A DNA stretch of 64,000 nucleotides from Mycobacterium sp. UM_WGJ (GCF_000455125.1 NZ_AUWR01000035.1:1-64000); one strand, 5' to 3'; positions 9,794 to 21,575 are shown, numbered from the stretch's first letter. A program made the numbers and translations. Notes: generated from the letters alone by a model not told the origin.

Positions 9794-10278
9794 TGGGCCC
9801 GACTCGAAAACGTGACGTGGCAGCCGCGGCGGCCGCGGTGGCCCTCATCAGCTATCTGGCGGTCCCATTGCTGTACCGATGGTTCCCGCCCATCACCGTG
9901 TGGACCGGGATATCGCTGCTGGCGGTCGCGATCGCCGAGGTGGCCTGGGGCCGCTACGTCGGGGCGAAGATCGACGACGGGCAGATCGGCGCCGGGGCCG
10001 GGCGGCTGCATCCGCTCGCGGTGGCGCGCACCGTGGTGGTTGCCAAGGCGTCGGCCTGGATGGGGGCGCTGGTGCTGGGCTTCTGGCTGGGTGTGCTCGG
10101 CTATCTGCTGCCGCGCCGGCCCACGCTGCAGGTCGCGGCCCAAGACACCGGCGGCGCAGTGGTCGCTGCGGCCAGTGCGCTGGCTCTGCTCATCGCCGCG
10201 CTGTGGCTGCAGAACCGCTGCAAGTCGCCGCACGATCCGGGCCAGCCCACCGAGCTGACCGGAAATCAACCCGGGTAA
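9793..10278 (+). CDS. DUF3180 membrane protein (Rv3605c-like)
   Basis: A 161-residue integral membrane protein of the actinobacterial DUF3180 family, always found next to folK in mycobacteria. About four hydrophobic segments are visible (roughly residues 10-28, 34-52, 86-107 and 121-141), with the conserved RLHPLAVARTVVVAKASAW loop between the second and third. No catalytic motif is recognised and the function is unknown. It is translationally coupled to folK. Confidence 0.85.
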   Translation: MGPTRKRDVAAAAAAVALISYLAVPLLYRWFPPITVWTGISLLAVAIAEVAWGRYVGAKIDDGQIGAGAGRLHPLAVARTVVVAKASAWMGALVLGFWLGVLGYLLPRRPTLQVAAQDTGGAVVAAASALALLIAALWLQNRCKSPHDPGQPTELTGNQPG

Positions 10279-10379
10279 GAATCGCCGGAGCGGGGCGACA
10301 CGCGGATTGACCTCGTACAGGTACAGTCGGGCAATGCGCGCCAGCAACAGTACGGGACATAGCGGCGAGGAGGGTGCGC

Positions 10380-10397
10380 CTCCCGCTTGCGGGGGAG
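10380..10397 (+). promoter_or_regulatory. Hairpin overlapping the Shine-Dalgarno of the next gene
   Basis: CTCCCG at 10380-10385 can pair with CGGGGGAG at 10390-10397 (one bulged G) around a four-base loop. The right arm contains GGGGGAG, the only good ribosome-binding sequence for the ATG at 10408, so the stem could limit its translation. No sensor domain is visible upstream. Confidence 0.4.
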
Positions 10398-10407
10398 AGC
10401 GGCGCAG

Positions 10408-11769
10408 ATGAATTCGGTCCTGTCCCGCGCCCCGGGTCGGCGTGGAGTTCGCAGGCCGGGTTGGACATTGATGACGGCGCTGTTGATCCTCGCGATCGCC
10501 GCGAGTTCGGCGCTGGTGTTCACCAGTCGGGTGGAACTGCTCAAACTCGCCGTCATCATCGCGCTGTGGGCCGCGGTCGCGGCGGCGTTCGTCTCGGTGA
10601 TCTACCGGCGGCAAAGCGATGTGGACCAGGCTCGGGCCCGAGACCTGAAGCTGGTCTACGACCTCCAACTGGATCGGGAGATTTCCGCACGGCGCGAATA
10701 CGAGCTGACGGTGGAGTCCCAGCTGCGCCGCGAACTGGCCTCCGAACTGCGGGCACAGGCCGCCGACGAGGTCGCGGCATTGCGCGCCGAGTTGTCGGCC
10801 CTGCGCACCAACCTCGAGATCCTCTTCGACGCCGACCTGAACCATCGCCCGGCCCTCGAGCCCGAGCGCACCCCGGTCCGGGCCTACAGCGACTGGGCGC
10901 GCTCCGCTGAGCAACCCAACACCGGCGCCACCCGGGTCGCGTCGTCGACCACCACGAGCTACCCGCCGGACTCGGTCACCCAGACCGCGGAGAATCCGAT
11001 CATCGACGTTCCCGAAGTGCGGATTCCGCCCGCCGGGAGTCCCTCGCCGCAGGCGCCGCAGACACCGCAGGCGCCGCACGCCGAGGGCCGTCGCGGTTCG
11101 CATCGCCGCAGCGCCGAGCCGCCCCGGCGGGCCCCCGAGGAGAACCCGCAGCCGCAACCGGCGGCCGCTCGCTGGGCGCAGCCGCCGCAGCCCTTCAGCG
11201 CGCCCGAACCGCGCCGCGAGCCGGAGCCGCCGCAGCCACCACCGGCTTCGCAGCCTCCTCCCTGGGCCGCAGCGCCGAGCCCGTCCTGGAAACCCGTTGG
11301 CGCCGAGGGCGAATGGCTTCCGCCGGGCGCACCGGGCAGCCACTGGTCCGCGGATGTTCCGGCGGATGCCGGGCGGCACGGCGTCCCCGAGCCGGGCCCC
11401 GAAGCGCCGAGCCGCCACGGTCGCCACTCCGGACCGGCCGAATCGGCCGCAGGTCCGGTGAACGGATCCGAACAGGCACGCCCCGAGGGAGGGGGTCGCC
11501 GGCGGGCGCGTTCTCGGCACGCGGCGGAGCCGGCCGGCGACCAGGTCCAGTCGACGCCGATCAGCCCGGCCCCACCGATAGTCACCGAACCGGCGGCGCA
11601 GGAGCCGGCAGCGCCGGCCCACGCCCGTTCGGACGCGGCCCGGCATTCCGCCGGCGCCGACGGGAGCGGCGACGGCCCCAGCACCGGCGGTCAGTCGGTG
11701 GCTGAACTGCTGGCCCGACTGCAGCCCGCCCCGACCGAAGGCCGTCGGCGGCGCCGCCGCGAGGACTGA
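10408..11769 (+). CDS. Conserved membrane protein with long disordered tail (Rv3604c-like, DUF6779)
   Basis: A 453-residue protein with two adjacent transmembrane helices (about residues 18-40 and 46-65), then a charged coiled-coil-like stretch (QARARDLKLVYDLQLDREIS onward to about residue 150), and a C-terminal region of nearly 300 residues dominated by Pro, Ala, Glu and Arg that is almost surely disordered. This matches the Ala/Arg/Pro-rich Rv3604c gene at the same place in M. tuberculosis. An in-frame TTG at 10387 exists, but GGGGGAG at 10391-10397 is well placed for the ATG. The molecular role is unknown. Confidence 0.8.
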   Translation: MNSVLSRAPGRRGVRRPGWTLMTALLILAIAASSALVFTSRVELLKLAVIIALWAAVAAAFVSVIYRRQSDVDQARARDLKLVYDLQLDREISARREYELTVESQLRRELASELRAQAADEVAALRAELSALRTNLEILFDADLNHRPALEPERTPVRAYSDWARSAEQPNTGATRVASSTTTSYPPDSVTQTAENPIIDVPEVRIPPAGSPSPQAPQTPQAPHAEGRRGSHRRSAEPPRRAPEENPQPQPAAARWAQPPQPFSAPEPRREPEPPQPPPASQPPPWAAAPSPSWKPVGAEGEWLPPGAPGSHWSADVPADAGRHGVPEPGPEAPSRHGRHSGPAESAAGPVNGSEQARPEGGGRRRARSRHAAEPAGDQVQSTPISPAPPIVTEPAAQEPAAPAHARSDAARHSAGADGSGDGPSTGGQSVAELLARLQPAPTEGRRRRRRED

Positions 11770-11820
11770 TCCGGGCTCAACTGCGACCAACGTCACTCGC
11801 AGCGCCGGGGCCGATCGGGA

Positions 11821-11826
11821 TAGACT
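11821..11826 (+). promoter_or_regulatory. Candidate -10 element
   Basis: TAGACT fits TAnnnT and lies 72 bases before the Rossmann/DUF2520 gene, in the first real gap of the pantothenate part of the operon. It may give that part its own promoter. No clear -35. Confidence 0.3.
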
Positions 11827-11897
11827 CACCGGCGACCGTCCGGTACCCGCAACGCGGGACTGGAACGAAAACCAAGAGAACCTGTGAGGTCGTCTGC

Positions 11898-12800
11898 ATG
11901 GCGCAGTTCGACGGACTGCGGCCCGCCCGGCTCAAGGTCGGCGTCATCTCGGCCGGCCGCGTCGGCACCGCACTCGGTGTTGCGCTCGAGCGCGCCGAGC
12001 ATGTCGTGGTGGCGTGCAGTGCGATCTCCGAGGAGTCGCGGCAGCGCGCCCAGCGCCGGCTGCCCGACAGCCTGATCCTGCCGGCACCCGATGTCGCCGC
12101 GGACGCGGAACTGCTGCTGCTCGCCGTCCCCGACACCGAGCTGGCCGGCATCGTGTCCGGTCTGGCTGCCACGGGCGCGGTGCGCGCCGGCACCATCGTG
12201 GTGCACACCTCCGGGGCCATCGGGGTCAGCGTGCTTGCGCCGCTGGGCGAGCAGGGGTGCCTGCCGCTGGCCATCCATCCCGCGATGACCTTCACCGGCT
12301 CGGATGAGGACATCGACCGGTTGTCGGAGAGCTGTTTCGGTATCACCGCTGCCGACGAGATCGGCTTCGCCATCGCCGAGGCACTGACCCTTGAGATCGG
12401 CGCTGAGCCGTTCCGGGTCGAGGAATCCGCCCGCACCCTCTACCATGCCGCGCTCTGCCACGGCGGAAACCACGTGGTCACCGTGATCGACGATGCCCTG
12501 GCGGCGTTGCGCGCGGCATTGCCGAGACCGCTCGGCTCGACCGTGGCCGACGACCCCGACGGCATCGCCGAGCGGGTGCTCGGACCGCTGGTGCGCGCCG
12601 CGCTGGCCAACACCCTGCGGGACGGCCGGGCCGCGCTGACCGGGCCGGTGGCCCGCGGCGACTCGGCCACCCTGGCCCGGCACCTGCGGGCGCTGGCCGC
12701 CGTGAGCCCCGACCTGGCCGAGGCCTATCGCACCAACGCACTGCGCACCGCGCACCGCGCCGGTGCCGCCGACGATGTGCTGGAGGTGCTGGCCCGATGA
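11898..12800 (+). CDS. Rossmann-like and DUF2520 domain protein (Rv3603c-like)
   Basis: A 300-residue protein with an N-terminal Rossmann fold ([22 protein letters not shown]) like the NADP-binding half of pyrroline-5-carboxylate or ketopantoate reductases, followed by an all-helical DUF2520 domain ([29 protein letters not shown]). It precedes panC with an ATGA overlap. Because it has a dinucleotide-binding fold and sits in the pantothenate operon, it has been suspected of a ketopantoate-reductase-like role, but this is inference only. An alternative GTG start lies at 11884. Confidence 0.85.
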   Translation: MAQFDGLRPARLKVGVISAGRVGTALGVALERAEHVVVACSAISEESRQRAQRRLPDSLILPAPDVAADAELLLLAVPDTELAGIVSGLAATGAVRAGTIVVHTSGAIGVSVLAPLGEQGCLPLAIHPAMTFTGSDEDIDRLSESCFGITAADEIGFAIAEALTLEIGAEPFRVEESARTLYHAALCHGGNHVVTVIDDALAALRAALPRPLGSTVADDPDGIAERVLGPLVRAALANTLRDGRAALTGPVARGDSATLARHLRALAAVSPDLAEAYRTNALRTAHRAGAADDVLEVLAR

Positions 12801-13762
12801 ACTCGAACACTGGCCGGGGCCCGCAGCCCACCTTCACCGCCGGCGGGTTCAACGTCTATGAGCGGCCTGACGATGTCGCCCGGGTCAGCCGCGCGCTGCG
12901 GTCGACCGGTCGTCGGGTGATGTTGGTGCCCACCATGGGCGCCCTGCACGAGGGTCACTTGTCGCTGGTTCGCGCGGCGCAGCGGGTGCCGGGTTCAGTG
13001 GTCGCGGTGTCGATCTTCGTCAATCCGCTGCAGTTCGGTGCCGGAGAAGACCTCGACGCCTACCCGCGCACCCTGGACAGCGACCTGGCCGCGCTGCGCG
13101 CCGCCGGGGTGGACCTGGTTTTCACGCCGGCTGCCGCGGCCATGTACCCGAACGGTCCGCGCACCGCCGTGCACCCGGGACCGCTGGGCACCGAACTCGA
13201 AGGGGCCGCGCGCCCGACTCACTTCGCCGGCATGCTCACCGTGGTCGCCAAATTGCTGTCGATCGTCAACCCTGACCGGGTGTTCTTGGGGGAGAAGGAC
13301 TATCAACAGCTGGTTCTGGTGCGCCAGATGGTCACCGACCTCAACCTTGGCGTGACGGTGGTGGGCGTTCCCACCGTGCGCGAAGCCGACGGTCTGGCGA
13401 TGTCGTCGCGCAACCGCTACCTCGATCCCGCGCAGCGCGAAGCCGCGACGGCCCTGTCGGCCGCCCTGGCTGCCGGTGAGCGCGCGGCTGCGGCCGGCGC
13501 CCAAGCCGCCCTGGACGCCGCCGCCGCGGTGTTGTCCGCGGTGGAGGACGTCGACGTCGACTATCTGGAGGTTCGCGGCGTCGACCTCGGCCCGGCGCCC
13601 GCCGACGGGTCCGGCCGGCTGTTGATCGCCGCCCGGGTGGGCACCACCCGACTGCTCGACAACGCGGCGATCACGCTGGGAGCTCCCGCCGACGCCGAGG
13701 TGGCTTTAGCCGGTTCGGAGGCCGGTTCAGATGGATATCACGTCTCAACCCGGAGGAATTGA
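12797..13762 (+). CDS. panC: Pantothenate synthetase
   Basis: ATP-dependent ligase joining pantoate and beta-alanine. The 321-residue enzyme has the HIGH-like [23 protein letters not shown], the GEKDYQQL active-site segment and the KMSKS-like MSSRNRYL. Coupled to the upstream gene by ATGA and to panD by TGATG, so the two pantothenate enzymes are co-translated. The C-terminal 25 residues after TLGAPADAE are poorly conserved. Confidence 0.96.
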   Translation: MNSNTGRGPQPTFTAGGFNVYERPDDVARVSRALRSTGRRVMLVPTMGALHEGHLSLVRAAQRVPGSVVAVSIFVNPLQFGAGEDLDAYPRTLDSDLAALRAAGVDLVFTPAAAAMYPNGPRTAVHPGPLGTELEGAARPTHFAGMLTVVAKLLSIVNPDRVFLGEKDYQQLVLVRQMVTDLNLGVTVVGVPTVREADGLAMSSRNRYLDPAQREAATALSAALAAGERAAAAGAQAALDAAAAVLSAVEDVDVDYLEVRGVDLGPAPADGSGRLLIAARVGTTRLLDNAAITLGAPADAEVALAGSEAGSDGYHVSTRRN

Positions 13763-14205
13763 TGTTTCGGACGATGCTCAAGTCGAAGATCCACCGCGCC
13801 ACGGTCACTCATGCTGACCTGCACTATGTCGGCTCGGTGACCATCGATGCGGATCTGATGGACGCCGCGGACCTGTTCGAGGGTGAGCAGGTCACAATCG
13901 TCGACATCGACAACGGTGCCCGACTGGTCACCTACGCCATCACCGGCGAGCGGGGCAGTGGTGTCATCGGGATCAACGGTGCGGCAGCGCATCTGGTGCA
14001 CCCCGGCGACCTGGTCATCCTGATCGCCTACGGCACCATGGAGGACGCCGAGGCGCGCCGCTACCGGCCCCGGATCGTGTTCGTCGACGCCGACAACAAG
14101 CAGGTGGACCTCGGTGACGACCCGGCCTTCGTGCCCGATGACGTCTCGGATCTGTCCCCCACAAGTGGGAGGTACCCCCACTCGCCCCGGATGAGGGTGC
14201 ACTAA
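13762..14205 (+). CDS. panD: Aspartate 1-decarboxylase
   Basis: Pyruvoyl enzyme that makes beta-alanine for PanC. The 147-residue proenzyme contains the self-cleavage site Gly24-Ser25 (YVGSVT), Lys9 and His11 near the N-terminus, and the conserved [10 protein letters not shown] and [12 protein letters not shown] segments. GGAGG at 13752-13756 precedes the ATG; an in-frame TTG at 13759 is disregarded. The last dozen residues (after the [10 protein letters not shown] segment) are encoded by a short palindromic repeat, so the disordered C-terminal tail, where pyrazinamide-resistance changes occur in M. tuberculosis, is unusual here. Confidence 0.95.
   Translation: MFRTMLKSKIHRATVTHADLHYVGSVTIDADLMDAADLFEGEQVTIVDIDNGARLVTYAITGERGSGVIGINGAAAHLVHPGDLVILIAYGTMEDAEARRYRPRIVFVDADNKQVDLGDDPAFVPDDVSDLSPTSGRYPHSPRMRVH
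14157..14181. repeat. Short palindromic repeat in the panD tail
   Basis: CCCAC-aa-GTGGG is followed by GTGGG-a-GGTACC-CCCAC, two overlapping inverted repeats sharing the central GTGGG. From memory the GTGGGAGGTACCCCCAC element recurs in other mycobacterial genomes; only one full copy is seen in this window. It is translated as the end of PanD and lies just before coaX. Confidence 0.45.
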
Positions 14206-14207
14206 CC

Positions 14208-15020
14208 GTGCTGCTGGCGATCGACGTCCGCAACACCCACACCGTCATCGGCCTGATCTCCGGTTCCGGTGACAACGCAAACGTTGTGCAGCAGTGGCGG
14301 ATTCGGACCGAGGCGGAGATCACCGCCGACGAGCTGGCACTGACCCTGGATGGACTCATCGGCGACGACGGCGAACAACTCACCGGTGCCGCCGCGCTGT
14401 CCACCGTCCCGTCGGTACTACACGAAGTTCGGCTGATGCTCGACCAGTACTGGCCGTCGGTGCCAGCCGTGTTGATCGAGCCCGGCGTGCGCACCGGGAT
14501 TCCGCTGCTGGTGGACAACCCCAAAGAAGTGGGGGCTGACCGGATCGTCAACGGGCTGGCCGCGTTTCACAAGTTCAAGACGGCGGCGATCGTCGTCGAC
14601 TTCGGTTCGTCGATCTGCGTCGACGTGGTATCGGCCAAGGGGGAGTTCCTGGGCGGTGCCATCGCGCCCGGCGTCCAGATCTCATCGGACGCCGCCGCTG
14701 CCCGCTCCGCCGGCCTGCGCCGGGTCGAGCTCACCCGGCCCCGTTCGGTGATCGGCAAGAACACCGTCGAATGCATGCAGGCCGGCGCGGTCTACGGGTT
14801 CGCCGGGCTGGTCGACGGTCTGGTTCGCCGGGTTCGCGAGGAGGCGGCGGGCGCCGGCGATGACGTGACCGTGGTGGCCACCGGCCACTCCGCACCGCTG
14901 TTGCTGGCCGATCTGCAGACCGTCGACCATCACGACGCCAATCTCACCCTGGACGGGCTGCGGCTGGTGTTCGAGCGCAACCGGGACAGTCAGCGGGGCA
15001 GGCTCCGCCCGGCGCGCTGA
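14208..15020 (+). CDS. coaX: Type III pantothenate kinase
   Basis: ASKHA-fold kinase phosphorylating pantothenate, the first step of CoA synthesis. The 270-residue protein opens [15 protein letters not shown] and has the second phosphate motif [12 protein letters not shown] and GNTVEC-like [22 protein letters not shown], as in mycobacterial CoaX. GTG start two bases after the panD stop. Mycobacteria rely chiefly on the separate CoaA kinase, and M. tuberculosis CoaX shows little activity, so the contribution of this gene is uncertain. Confidence 0.93.
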   Translation: MLLAIDVRNTHTVIGLISGSGDNANVVQQWRIRTEAEITADELALTLDGLIGDDGEQLTGAAALSTVPSVLHEVRLMLDQYWPSVPAVLIEPGVRTGIPLLVDNPKEVGADRIVNGLAAFHKFKTAAIVVDFGSSICVDVVSAKGEFLGGAIAPGVQISSDAAAARSAGLRRVELTRPRSVIGKNTVECMQAGAVYGFAGLVDGLVRRVREEAAGAGDDVTVVATGHSAPLLLADLQTVDHHDANLTLDGLRLVFERNRDSQRGRLRPAR

Positions 15021-15025
15021 GCGCC
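15011..15025. terminator. Weak hairpin at the end of coaX
   Basis: GGCGC-GCTGA-GCGCC spans the coaX stop codon and is followed eight bases later by CTTTTCG. The stem is only five pairs and the T-run is short, so this is a weak candidate terminator before lysS. Confidence 0.3.
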
Positions 15026-15058
15026 GCCCGGCTTTTCGTTCTGTAGCCCCTGTTCCTC

Positions 15059-15064
15059 TAAGCT
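15059..15064 (+). promoter_or_regulatory. Candidate -10 for a near-leaderless lysS transcript
   Basis: TAAGCT lies eight bases before the lysS GTG, so transcription would begin at or within a base or two of the start codon. The surrounding TAAGCTGGCGGGTCGTGAGC closely matches the corresponding region of cysS. Confidence 0.45.
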
Positions 15065-15072
15065 GGCGGGTC

Positions 15073-16596
15073 GTGAGCTCCGCCGACGTTTCCCCCGCCA
15101 CGCAGGACGAATCCGACCTCCCTGAGCAGTTCCGGATCCGCCGCGACAAGCGGGCTCGGTTGCTGGCCGAAGGCCGCGACCCCTACCCCGTGGCGGTGGA
15201 CCGCACCCACTCGCTCGCCCAGATCCGGGCCGCTTACCCCGACCTGGTTGCCGACACCGCCACCGGTGACGTCGTCGGCGTCGCGGGGCGGGTGGTATTC
15301 GCCCGCAACTCGGGCAAATTGTGCTTCGCCACCCTGCAGGAGGGCGACGGCACCCAGCTTCAGGTGATGATCAGCCTCGCCAGTGTCGGGGAGCAGGAGC
15401 TTGAGGCGTGGAAGGCCGATGTCGACCTCGGTGACATCGTCTACGTGCGCGGCGAGGTGATCAGCTCCCGCCGCGGCGAGTTGTCGGTGTTGGCCGATTC
15501 CTGGCAGATGGCCTCCAAGTCATTGCGTCCGCTGCCGGTAGCGCACAAGGAGATGAGCGAGGAGTCGCGCGTTCGACAGCGCTACGTCGACCTGATCGTG
15601 CGGCCGGAGGCGCGTACGGTGGCCCGCCAGCGCATTGCGGTCATTCGCGCCGTGCGAAACGCGCTTGAGCGTCGCGGGTTTCTCGAGGTCGAAACGCCGA
15701 TGCTGCAGACGTTGGCAGGTGGAGCGGCCGCCCGTCCTTTCGTAACCCATTCGAACGCCCTTGACGCGGACCTTTTCCTGAGAATCGCACCAGAACTGTT
15801 CCTGAAACGGTGCGTGGTCGGCGGGTTCGACCGGGTCTTCGAACTGAATCGGGTCTTCCGGAATGAAGGCGCCGATTCCACGCATTCGCCGGAGTTTTCG
15901 ATGCTGGAGACCTACCAGGCCTACGGCACCTATGACGACTCGGCAGTGGCTACCCGCGAGATTATTCAAGAGGTCGCCGATGAGGTGATCGGAACCCGGC
16001 AACTGCCGCTGCCTGATGGCAGCATCTATGACATTGACGGCGAATGGGCGACGGTGGAAATGTATCCGTCGCTGTCGGCCGCGCTCGCCGAAGAGATCAC
16101 CCCCGCGACCTCGGTGGCCGACCTGTGGGCTATCGCGGATCGACTCGGCGTGGAGATTCCCAAAGACCGCGGTTACGGTCACGGCAAACTCGTCGAAGAA
16201 CTCTGGGAACATGCTGTCGGTCAGGATCTGAACGCCCCGACATTTGTTCGGGATTTCCCGGTCGAGACGACGCCGCTGACCCGCCAGCACCGCAGCATCG
16301 ACGGTGTCACCGAGAAGTGGGATCTCTATATGCGCGGCGTCGAACTCGCTACCGGATATTCCGAGCTCATCGACCCGGTGGTGCAGCGCGACCGCTTCGC
16401 CGAACAGGCCCGTGCGGCAGCCGCGGGTGATGACGAGGCGATGGCGCTCGACGAGGACTTCCTGGCGGCGATGGAACATGCGATGCCGCCCTGCACCGGC
16501 ACCGGAATGGGTATCGACCGCCTGTTGATGGTTTTGACGGGTCTATCAATTAGAGACACCGTTTTGTTTCCGATTGTTCGCCGTCAAGGCAACTGA
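15073..16596 (+). CDS. lysS: Lysyl-tRNA synthetase, class II
   Basis: Charges tRNA-Lys. The 507-residue enzyme has an N-terminal OB-fold anticodon-binding domain (about 60-165; [20 protein letters not shown]) and a class II catalytic domain with motif 2 [18 protein letters not shown] and motif 3 [16 protein letters not shown] start with no Shine-Dalgarno but a -10 immediately upstream, implying leaderless translation. From about 15640 the gene uses more A/T-ending codons than its neighbours, though the protein is well conserved. Confidence 0.96.
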   Translation: MSSADVSPATQDESDLPEQFRIRRDKRARLLAEGRDPYPVAVDRTHSLAQIRAAYPDLVADTATGDVVGVAGRVVFARNSGKLCFATLQEGDGTQLQVMISLASVGEQELEAWKADVDLGDIVYVRGEVISSRRGELSVLADSWQMASKSLRPLPVAHKEMSEESRVRQRYVDLIVRPEARTVARQRIAVIRAVRNALERRGFLEVETPMLQTLAGGAAARPFVTHSNALDADLFLRIAPELFLKRCVVGGFDRVFELNRVFRNEGADSTHSPEFSMLETYQAYGTYDDSAVATREIIQEVADEVIGTRQLPLPDGSIYDIDGEWATVEMYPSLSAALAEEITPATSVADLWAIADRLGVEIPKDRGYGHGKLVEELWEHAVGQDLNAPTFVRDFPVETTPLTRQHRSIDGVTEKWDLYMRGVELATGYSELIDPVVQRDRFAEQARAAAAGDDEAMALDEDFLAAMEHAMPPCTGTGMGIDRLLMVLTGLSIRDTVLFPIVRRQGN

Positions 16597-16711
16597 ACTG
16601 CGCCGTAGCCTGTTGTGTTGAAGCAGGCGTATTTTTATGGCAGATTAGTCGACGAGGTCGAATACGGCTGGCGCACCGATTGCGCGCACGAAAGCTAACC
16701 AAGGGGTACCA

Positions 16712-17047
16712 ATGGCGAAAAAAGTGACCGTCACCTTGATCGATGATTTCGATGGTGAGGGTGCCGCCGACGAAACGGTCGAATTCGGCCTGGACGGGGT
16801 GACCTACGAGATCGACCTTTCGAGCAAGAATGCTACAAAACTTCGTGCCGAACTGAAGAAGTGGGCTGACGCGGGTCGTCGGGTCGGAGGGCGCCGGCGT
16901 GGCCGCTCCGGTGGCGGTCGCCGTGGCACCATCGACCGCGAACAGAGCGCCGCCATCCGCGAATGGGCCCGCCGTAACGGGCACAATGTGTCCACCCGCG
17001 GGCGCATCCCGGCCGACATCATCGACGCGTTTCACGCCGCCACCTAG
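16712..17047 (+). CDS. lsr2: Nucleoid-associated protein Lsr2
   Basis: A 111-residue xenogeneic silencer that bridges AT-rich DNA. The N-terminal dimerisation domain ([16 protein letters not shown] to about residue 60) is followed by a basic Gly/Arg linker expanded here ([14 protein letters not shown]) and the C-terminal DNA-binding domain ending in the AT-hook-like [16 protein letters not shown] (about 16701-16706) precedes the ATG. The 115-base upstream gap is noticeably A/T-richer than the window, with a possible TTGAAG/CAGATT promoter. Position between lysS and clpC1 is as in other mycobacteria. Confidence 0.97.
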   Translation: MAKKVTVTLIDDFDGEGAADETVEFGLDGVTYEIDLSSKNATKLRAELKKWADAGRRVGGRRRGRSGGGRRGTIDREQSAAIREWARRNGHNVSTRGRIPADIIDAFHAAT

Positions 17048-17197
17048 GCCTGCTGGAACCAGTTAGGTTTCGCTGCTGGCGAACCCGGCGCCCGTCGGAA
17101 CACATTCGGTGGGTCCAGACGTTGGTCCCTTGCATCCGGTGCCAGGTCTTTCGGGACGGGCCATCGGATGGTCGATTCAGTACGCACTGCAAGGCAG

Positions 17198-17227
17198 GTC
17201 ACAGCGCGCTGCGCCGCCCACTAGAGT
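17198..17227 (+). promoter_or_regulatory. Candidate clpC1 promoter
   Basis: GTCACA (17198-17203) and TAGAGT (17222-17227) are separated by 18 bases, in the 250-base gap between lsr2 and clpC1; the start would be near 17234, leaving a leader of about 65 bases. The rest of this gap shows nothing else that I can name. Confidence 0.35.
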
Positions 17228-17297
17228 GGACAGCAGGCACGCCGGCCGAGCCGAGGCCGATCAAGTGCCGATCGCGAGGGAGAGCAGGTAGCCACCG

Positions 17298-19826
<2,529 letters not shown>

Positions 19827-19835
19827 TTGCCGAGT

Positions 19836-19884
19836 AGTCGCGAAAGCCCGCCTTTTCCGTAAGGAATTGGGGGCTTTCGCGACT
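19836..19884. terminator. Bidirectional hairpin between clpC1 and lpqF
   Basis: AGTCGCGAAAGCCC (19836-19849) and GGGCTTTCGCGACT (19871-19884) form a perfect 14-base-pair stem; the 21-base loop itself holds a small CCTT/AAGG pair. It fills the 66-base gap between two convergent genes, so it most likely ends both transcripts. There is no U-tract on either side, which is common in mycobacteria. Confidence 0.75.
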
Positions 19885-19892
19885 GCCCGCTG

Positions 19893-21239
19893 CTAGTGCT
19901 GCGTTGGCAGCAGGCCGAACGCCTGCTTGGCGACCTGCAGCATCCAGCTGCCGACGCTCTTGCCGTGATCACGCGGCCAATTGAGCTGGAAGCTGACCAC
20001 CCACGGCTGACCGCCTCGGTCGACGGCGTACCAGCTGAAGGTCAGATCGCCAGGAAGGCCGCCGGCTTTGGCGCCGATATAGGGCCAGTCGGCACGCGGC
20101 AGATCGATGCCACGTACCGCCGACAGGATCTCCCGGACCGGTGCTGCCTTGCCCACCGCAGCGCTCTGCAGGGCGACATGTACCCGGCAGATGTCCTCGG
20201 CGCTGCCGTACCACTCGGCGCCGTAGGCGGACGCCGGGATGTGCGCGCGAATCGGGTCCGGCTCATAGGGCCGGGAATCGGCTTGCTTCAGCAGCTTTGC
20301 CCGTTCCTGCGGTGAGCCGTGCTGCCACTGCTCGCGCAGATCGGGCTTGCCCCAGCCCACCGAGAACAGTTCGTACATGGTGGGAAACGGCGTCATGCTG
20401 GCCGGGTCGTGGTGACCGGCCGCGGCCAGGGCACGCTCGACCGCTCGGGTGCCCACCCGGCCGATGAGCAGATCGGTGGCCATGTTGTCGCTGGTGGCGA
20501 TCATCTTCTCGGCCGCCCTGCGCACCGAGACATGGGCGCCGTCGGGCAGCTCCTCCAAGCCGGACGAGCCGACCGCCTTGGCCCGGGCGGTGATGGTCAG
20601 CGGGTCGTCCCACGACAACGTCCCGGCCGTCACCTCGTTGGCCACCGCCAACAGCACATACAACTTGAAGATCGATGCCAGCGGCAGGGATTGGGTGGTG
20701 TTGGCGCCGGCGATCGGCTCACAGAGGCCACCTTCGATCCGCGACGCCTGGTAGGAGTAGCGTGCGCCGGTCTTGTTCAGCACCGCATCGAGGTCGTGCC
20801 AGGAGCCGATGGTCGGAGCCTCGGTGGTCGGTTTGAACAGGTCCACCATGCCGTTGTCGTCGGTGCGAAGCCTGATGTCTTGGCGGGCACCGTACGAGGT
20901 GGTCAGGTGCAGGGTCGCCGCGCCGGCTCGAATGTCGACGCTGTCGAGGTGAAACGGCCGGTCCCACCACAGCGATTCCATGGTCGCGACCACCTGCTCG
21001 ACCTTGTCCGGTGCGGCCAGGGTCGCCACCCCGATCGGACCGATCGGCCAATCGGAGTTCAGCATGTCCATGGTCTGCTTAGCGCGCAGGCCCGGCGGAG
21101 TCTTGGTCGAAATCGTCACGCCGCTGTCGGAACCGGCGTCGGCGGGAGATGCCGGTGAAGGAGCGCAGCCGGCGGCTGCACCGGCGGCAAGGGGAACCAG
21201 GGTCAGTGCGGTCGTCCATGCCGCCAGGTGGCGCCACAC
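19893..21239 (-). CDS. lpqF: Lipoprotein LpqF, serine beta-lactamase/penicillin-binding fold
   Basis: A 448-residue exported protein with an N-terminal hydrophobic segment ending at AAAGC (probable but weak lipobox), a DUF-like helical part, then a class A beta-lactamase-like domain: the SLASIFK motif (Ser-x-x-Lys), SDNMATD (an S-D-N motif) and KAGGLPGD (a K-A/T-G motif). Such proteins may be esterases or hydrolases rather than true beta-lactamases. The GTG at 21239 starts five bases after mhuD ends; a TTG at 21275 would extend it into mhuD. mhuD-lpqF form an operon, as Rv3592-Rv3593 do. Confidence 0.85.
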   Translation of the reverse strand: MWRHLAAWTTALTLVPLAAGAAAGCAPSPASPADAGSDSGVTISTKTPPGLRAKQTMDMLNSDWPIGPIGVATLAAPDKVEQVVATMESLWWDRPFHLDSVDIRAGAATLHLTTSYGARQDIRLRTDDNGMVDLFKPTTEAPTIGSWHDLDAVLNKTGARYSYQASRIEGGLCEPIAGANTTQSLPLASIFKLYVLLAVANEVTAGTLSWDDPLTITARAKAVGSSGLEELPDGAHVSVRRAAEKMIATSDNMATDLLIGRVGTRAVERALAAAGHHDPASMTPFPTMYELFSVGWGKPDLREQWQHGSPQERAKLLKQADSRPYEPDPIRAHIPASAYGAEWYGSAEDICRVHVALQSAAVGKAAPVREILSAVRGIDLPRADWPYIGAKAGGLPGDLTFSWYAVDRGGQPWVVSFQLNWPRDHGKSVGSWMLQVAKQAFGLLPTQH

Positions 21240-21243
21240 GGGG

Positions 21244-21561
21244 CTATGCCTGTGCGGCGGTTCCGGCGACGTCAAGCACGACCTCGAACTCCAGCAACGA
21301 TGCTCCGGTCGCCACCGGCTTGGCCCGCTGCCCGGCGTGAGCCTCGACGGCTGGTCCCTGTGCCCAGGCCTGGAACGCTTCGTCGGACTCCCAGTGCGTC
21401 ACGACGAAGTAGCGGTCGTCGCCCTTGACGGGGCGCAGCAGCTGGAAGCCAAGAAAACCGGGCTGGTTCTCCACCGCGTGCGCGCGATTTGCGAACCGTT
21501 TCTCCAGTTCGGGCCCGGCGTCGGCGGGCACCTCGATTGCATTGATCTTCACCACTGACAT
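21244..21561 (-). CDS. mhuD: Heme-degrading monooxygenase MhuD
   Basis: IsdG-type non-canonical heme oxygenase that opens heme to mycobilin and frees iron in the cytosol. The 105-residue ferredoxin-like protein is very close to M. tuberculosis MhuD, with Asn7, Trp66 and the heme-ligand His75 all in place (EVPADAGPELEKRF, THWESDEAFQAW, EAHAG). Divergent from the hydrolase gene with only 14 bases between start codons. A -10-like TAGCCT six bases before the ATG suggests a leaderless mRNA. Confidence 0.95.
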   Translation of the reverse strand: MSVVKINAIEVPADAGPELEKRFANRAHAVENQPGFLGFQLLRPVKGDDRYFVVTHWESDEAFQAWAQGPAVEAHAGQRAKPVATGASLLEFEVVLDVAGTAAQA

Positions 21562-21566
21562 GGGCC

Positions 21567-21573
21567 TAGGCTA
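21567..21573. promoter_or_regulatory. Shared palindromic -10 region for divergent mhuD and hydrolase genes
   Basis: GCCTAGGC (21564-21571) provides TAGCCT on the minus strand (21573 down to 21568), six bases before the mhuD ATG, and TAGGCT on the plus strand (21567-21572), just before the hydrolase start region. Both fit TAnnnT. The two core promoters would therefore overlap on the same bases. Confidence 0.45.
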
Positions 21574-21575
21574 CC

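Noticed and set aside
9523-11829. 768-codon minus-strand open frame opposite folK and the two membrane genes
   Set aside because: Antisense of genes with clear family membership; translation is Arg/Gly-rich and lacks any recognisable motif.
15640-16600. Possible foreign segment in lysS (more A/T-ending codons)
   Set aside because: The protein is collinear with mycobacterial LysS and has no breakpoints; the shift is mild and could be codon preference.
17109-17291. Small open frame in the lsr2-clpC1 gap
   Set aside because: No ribosome site, no similarity known to me, and it overlaps the likely clpC1 promoter.
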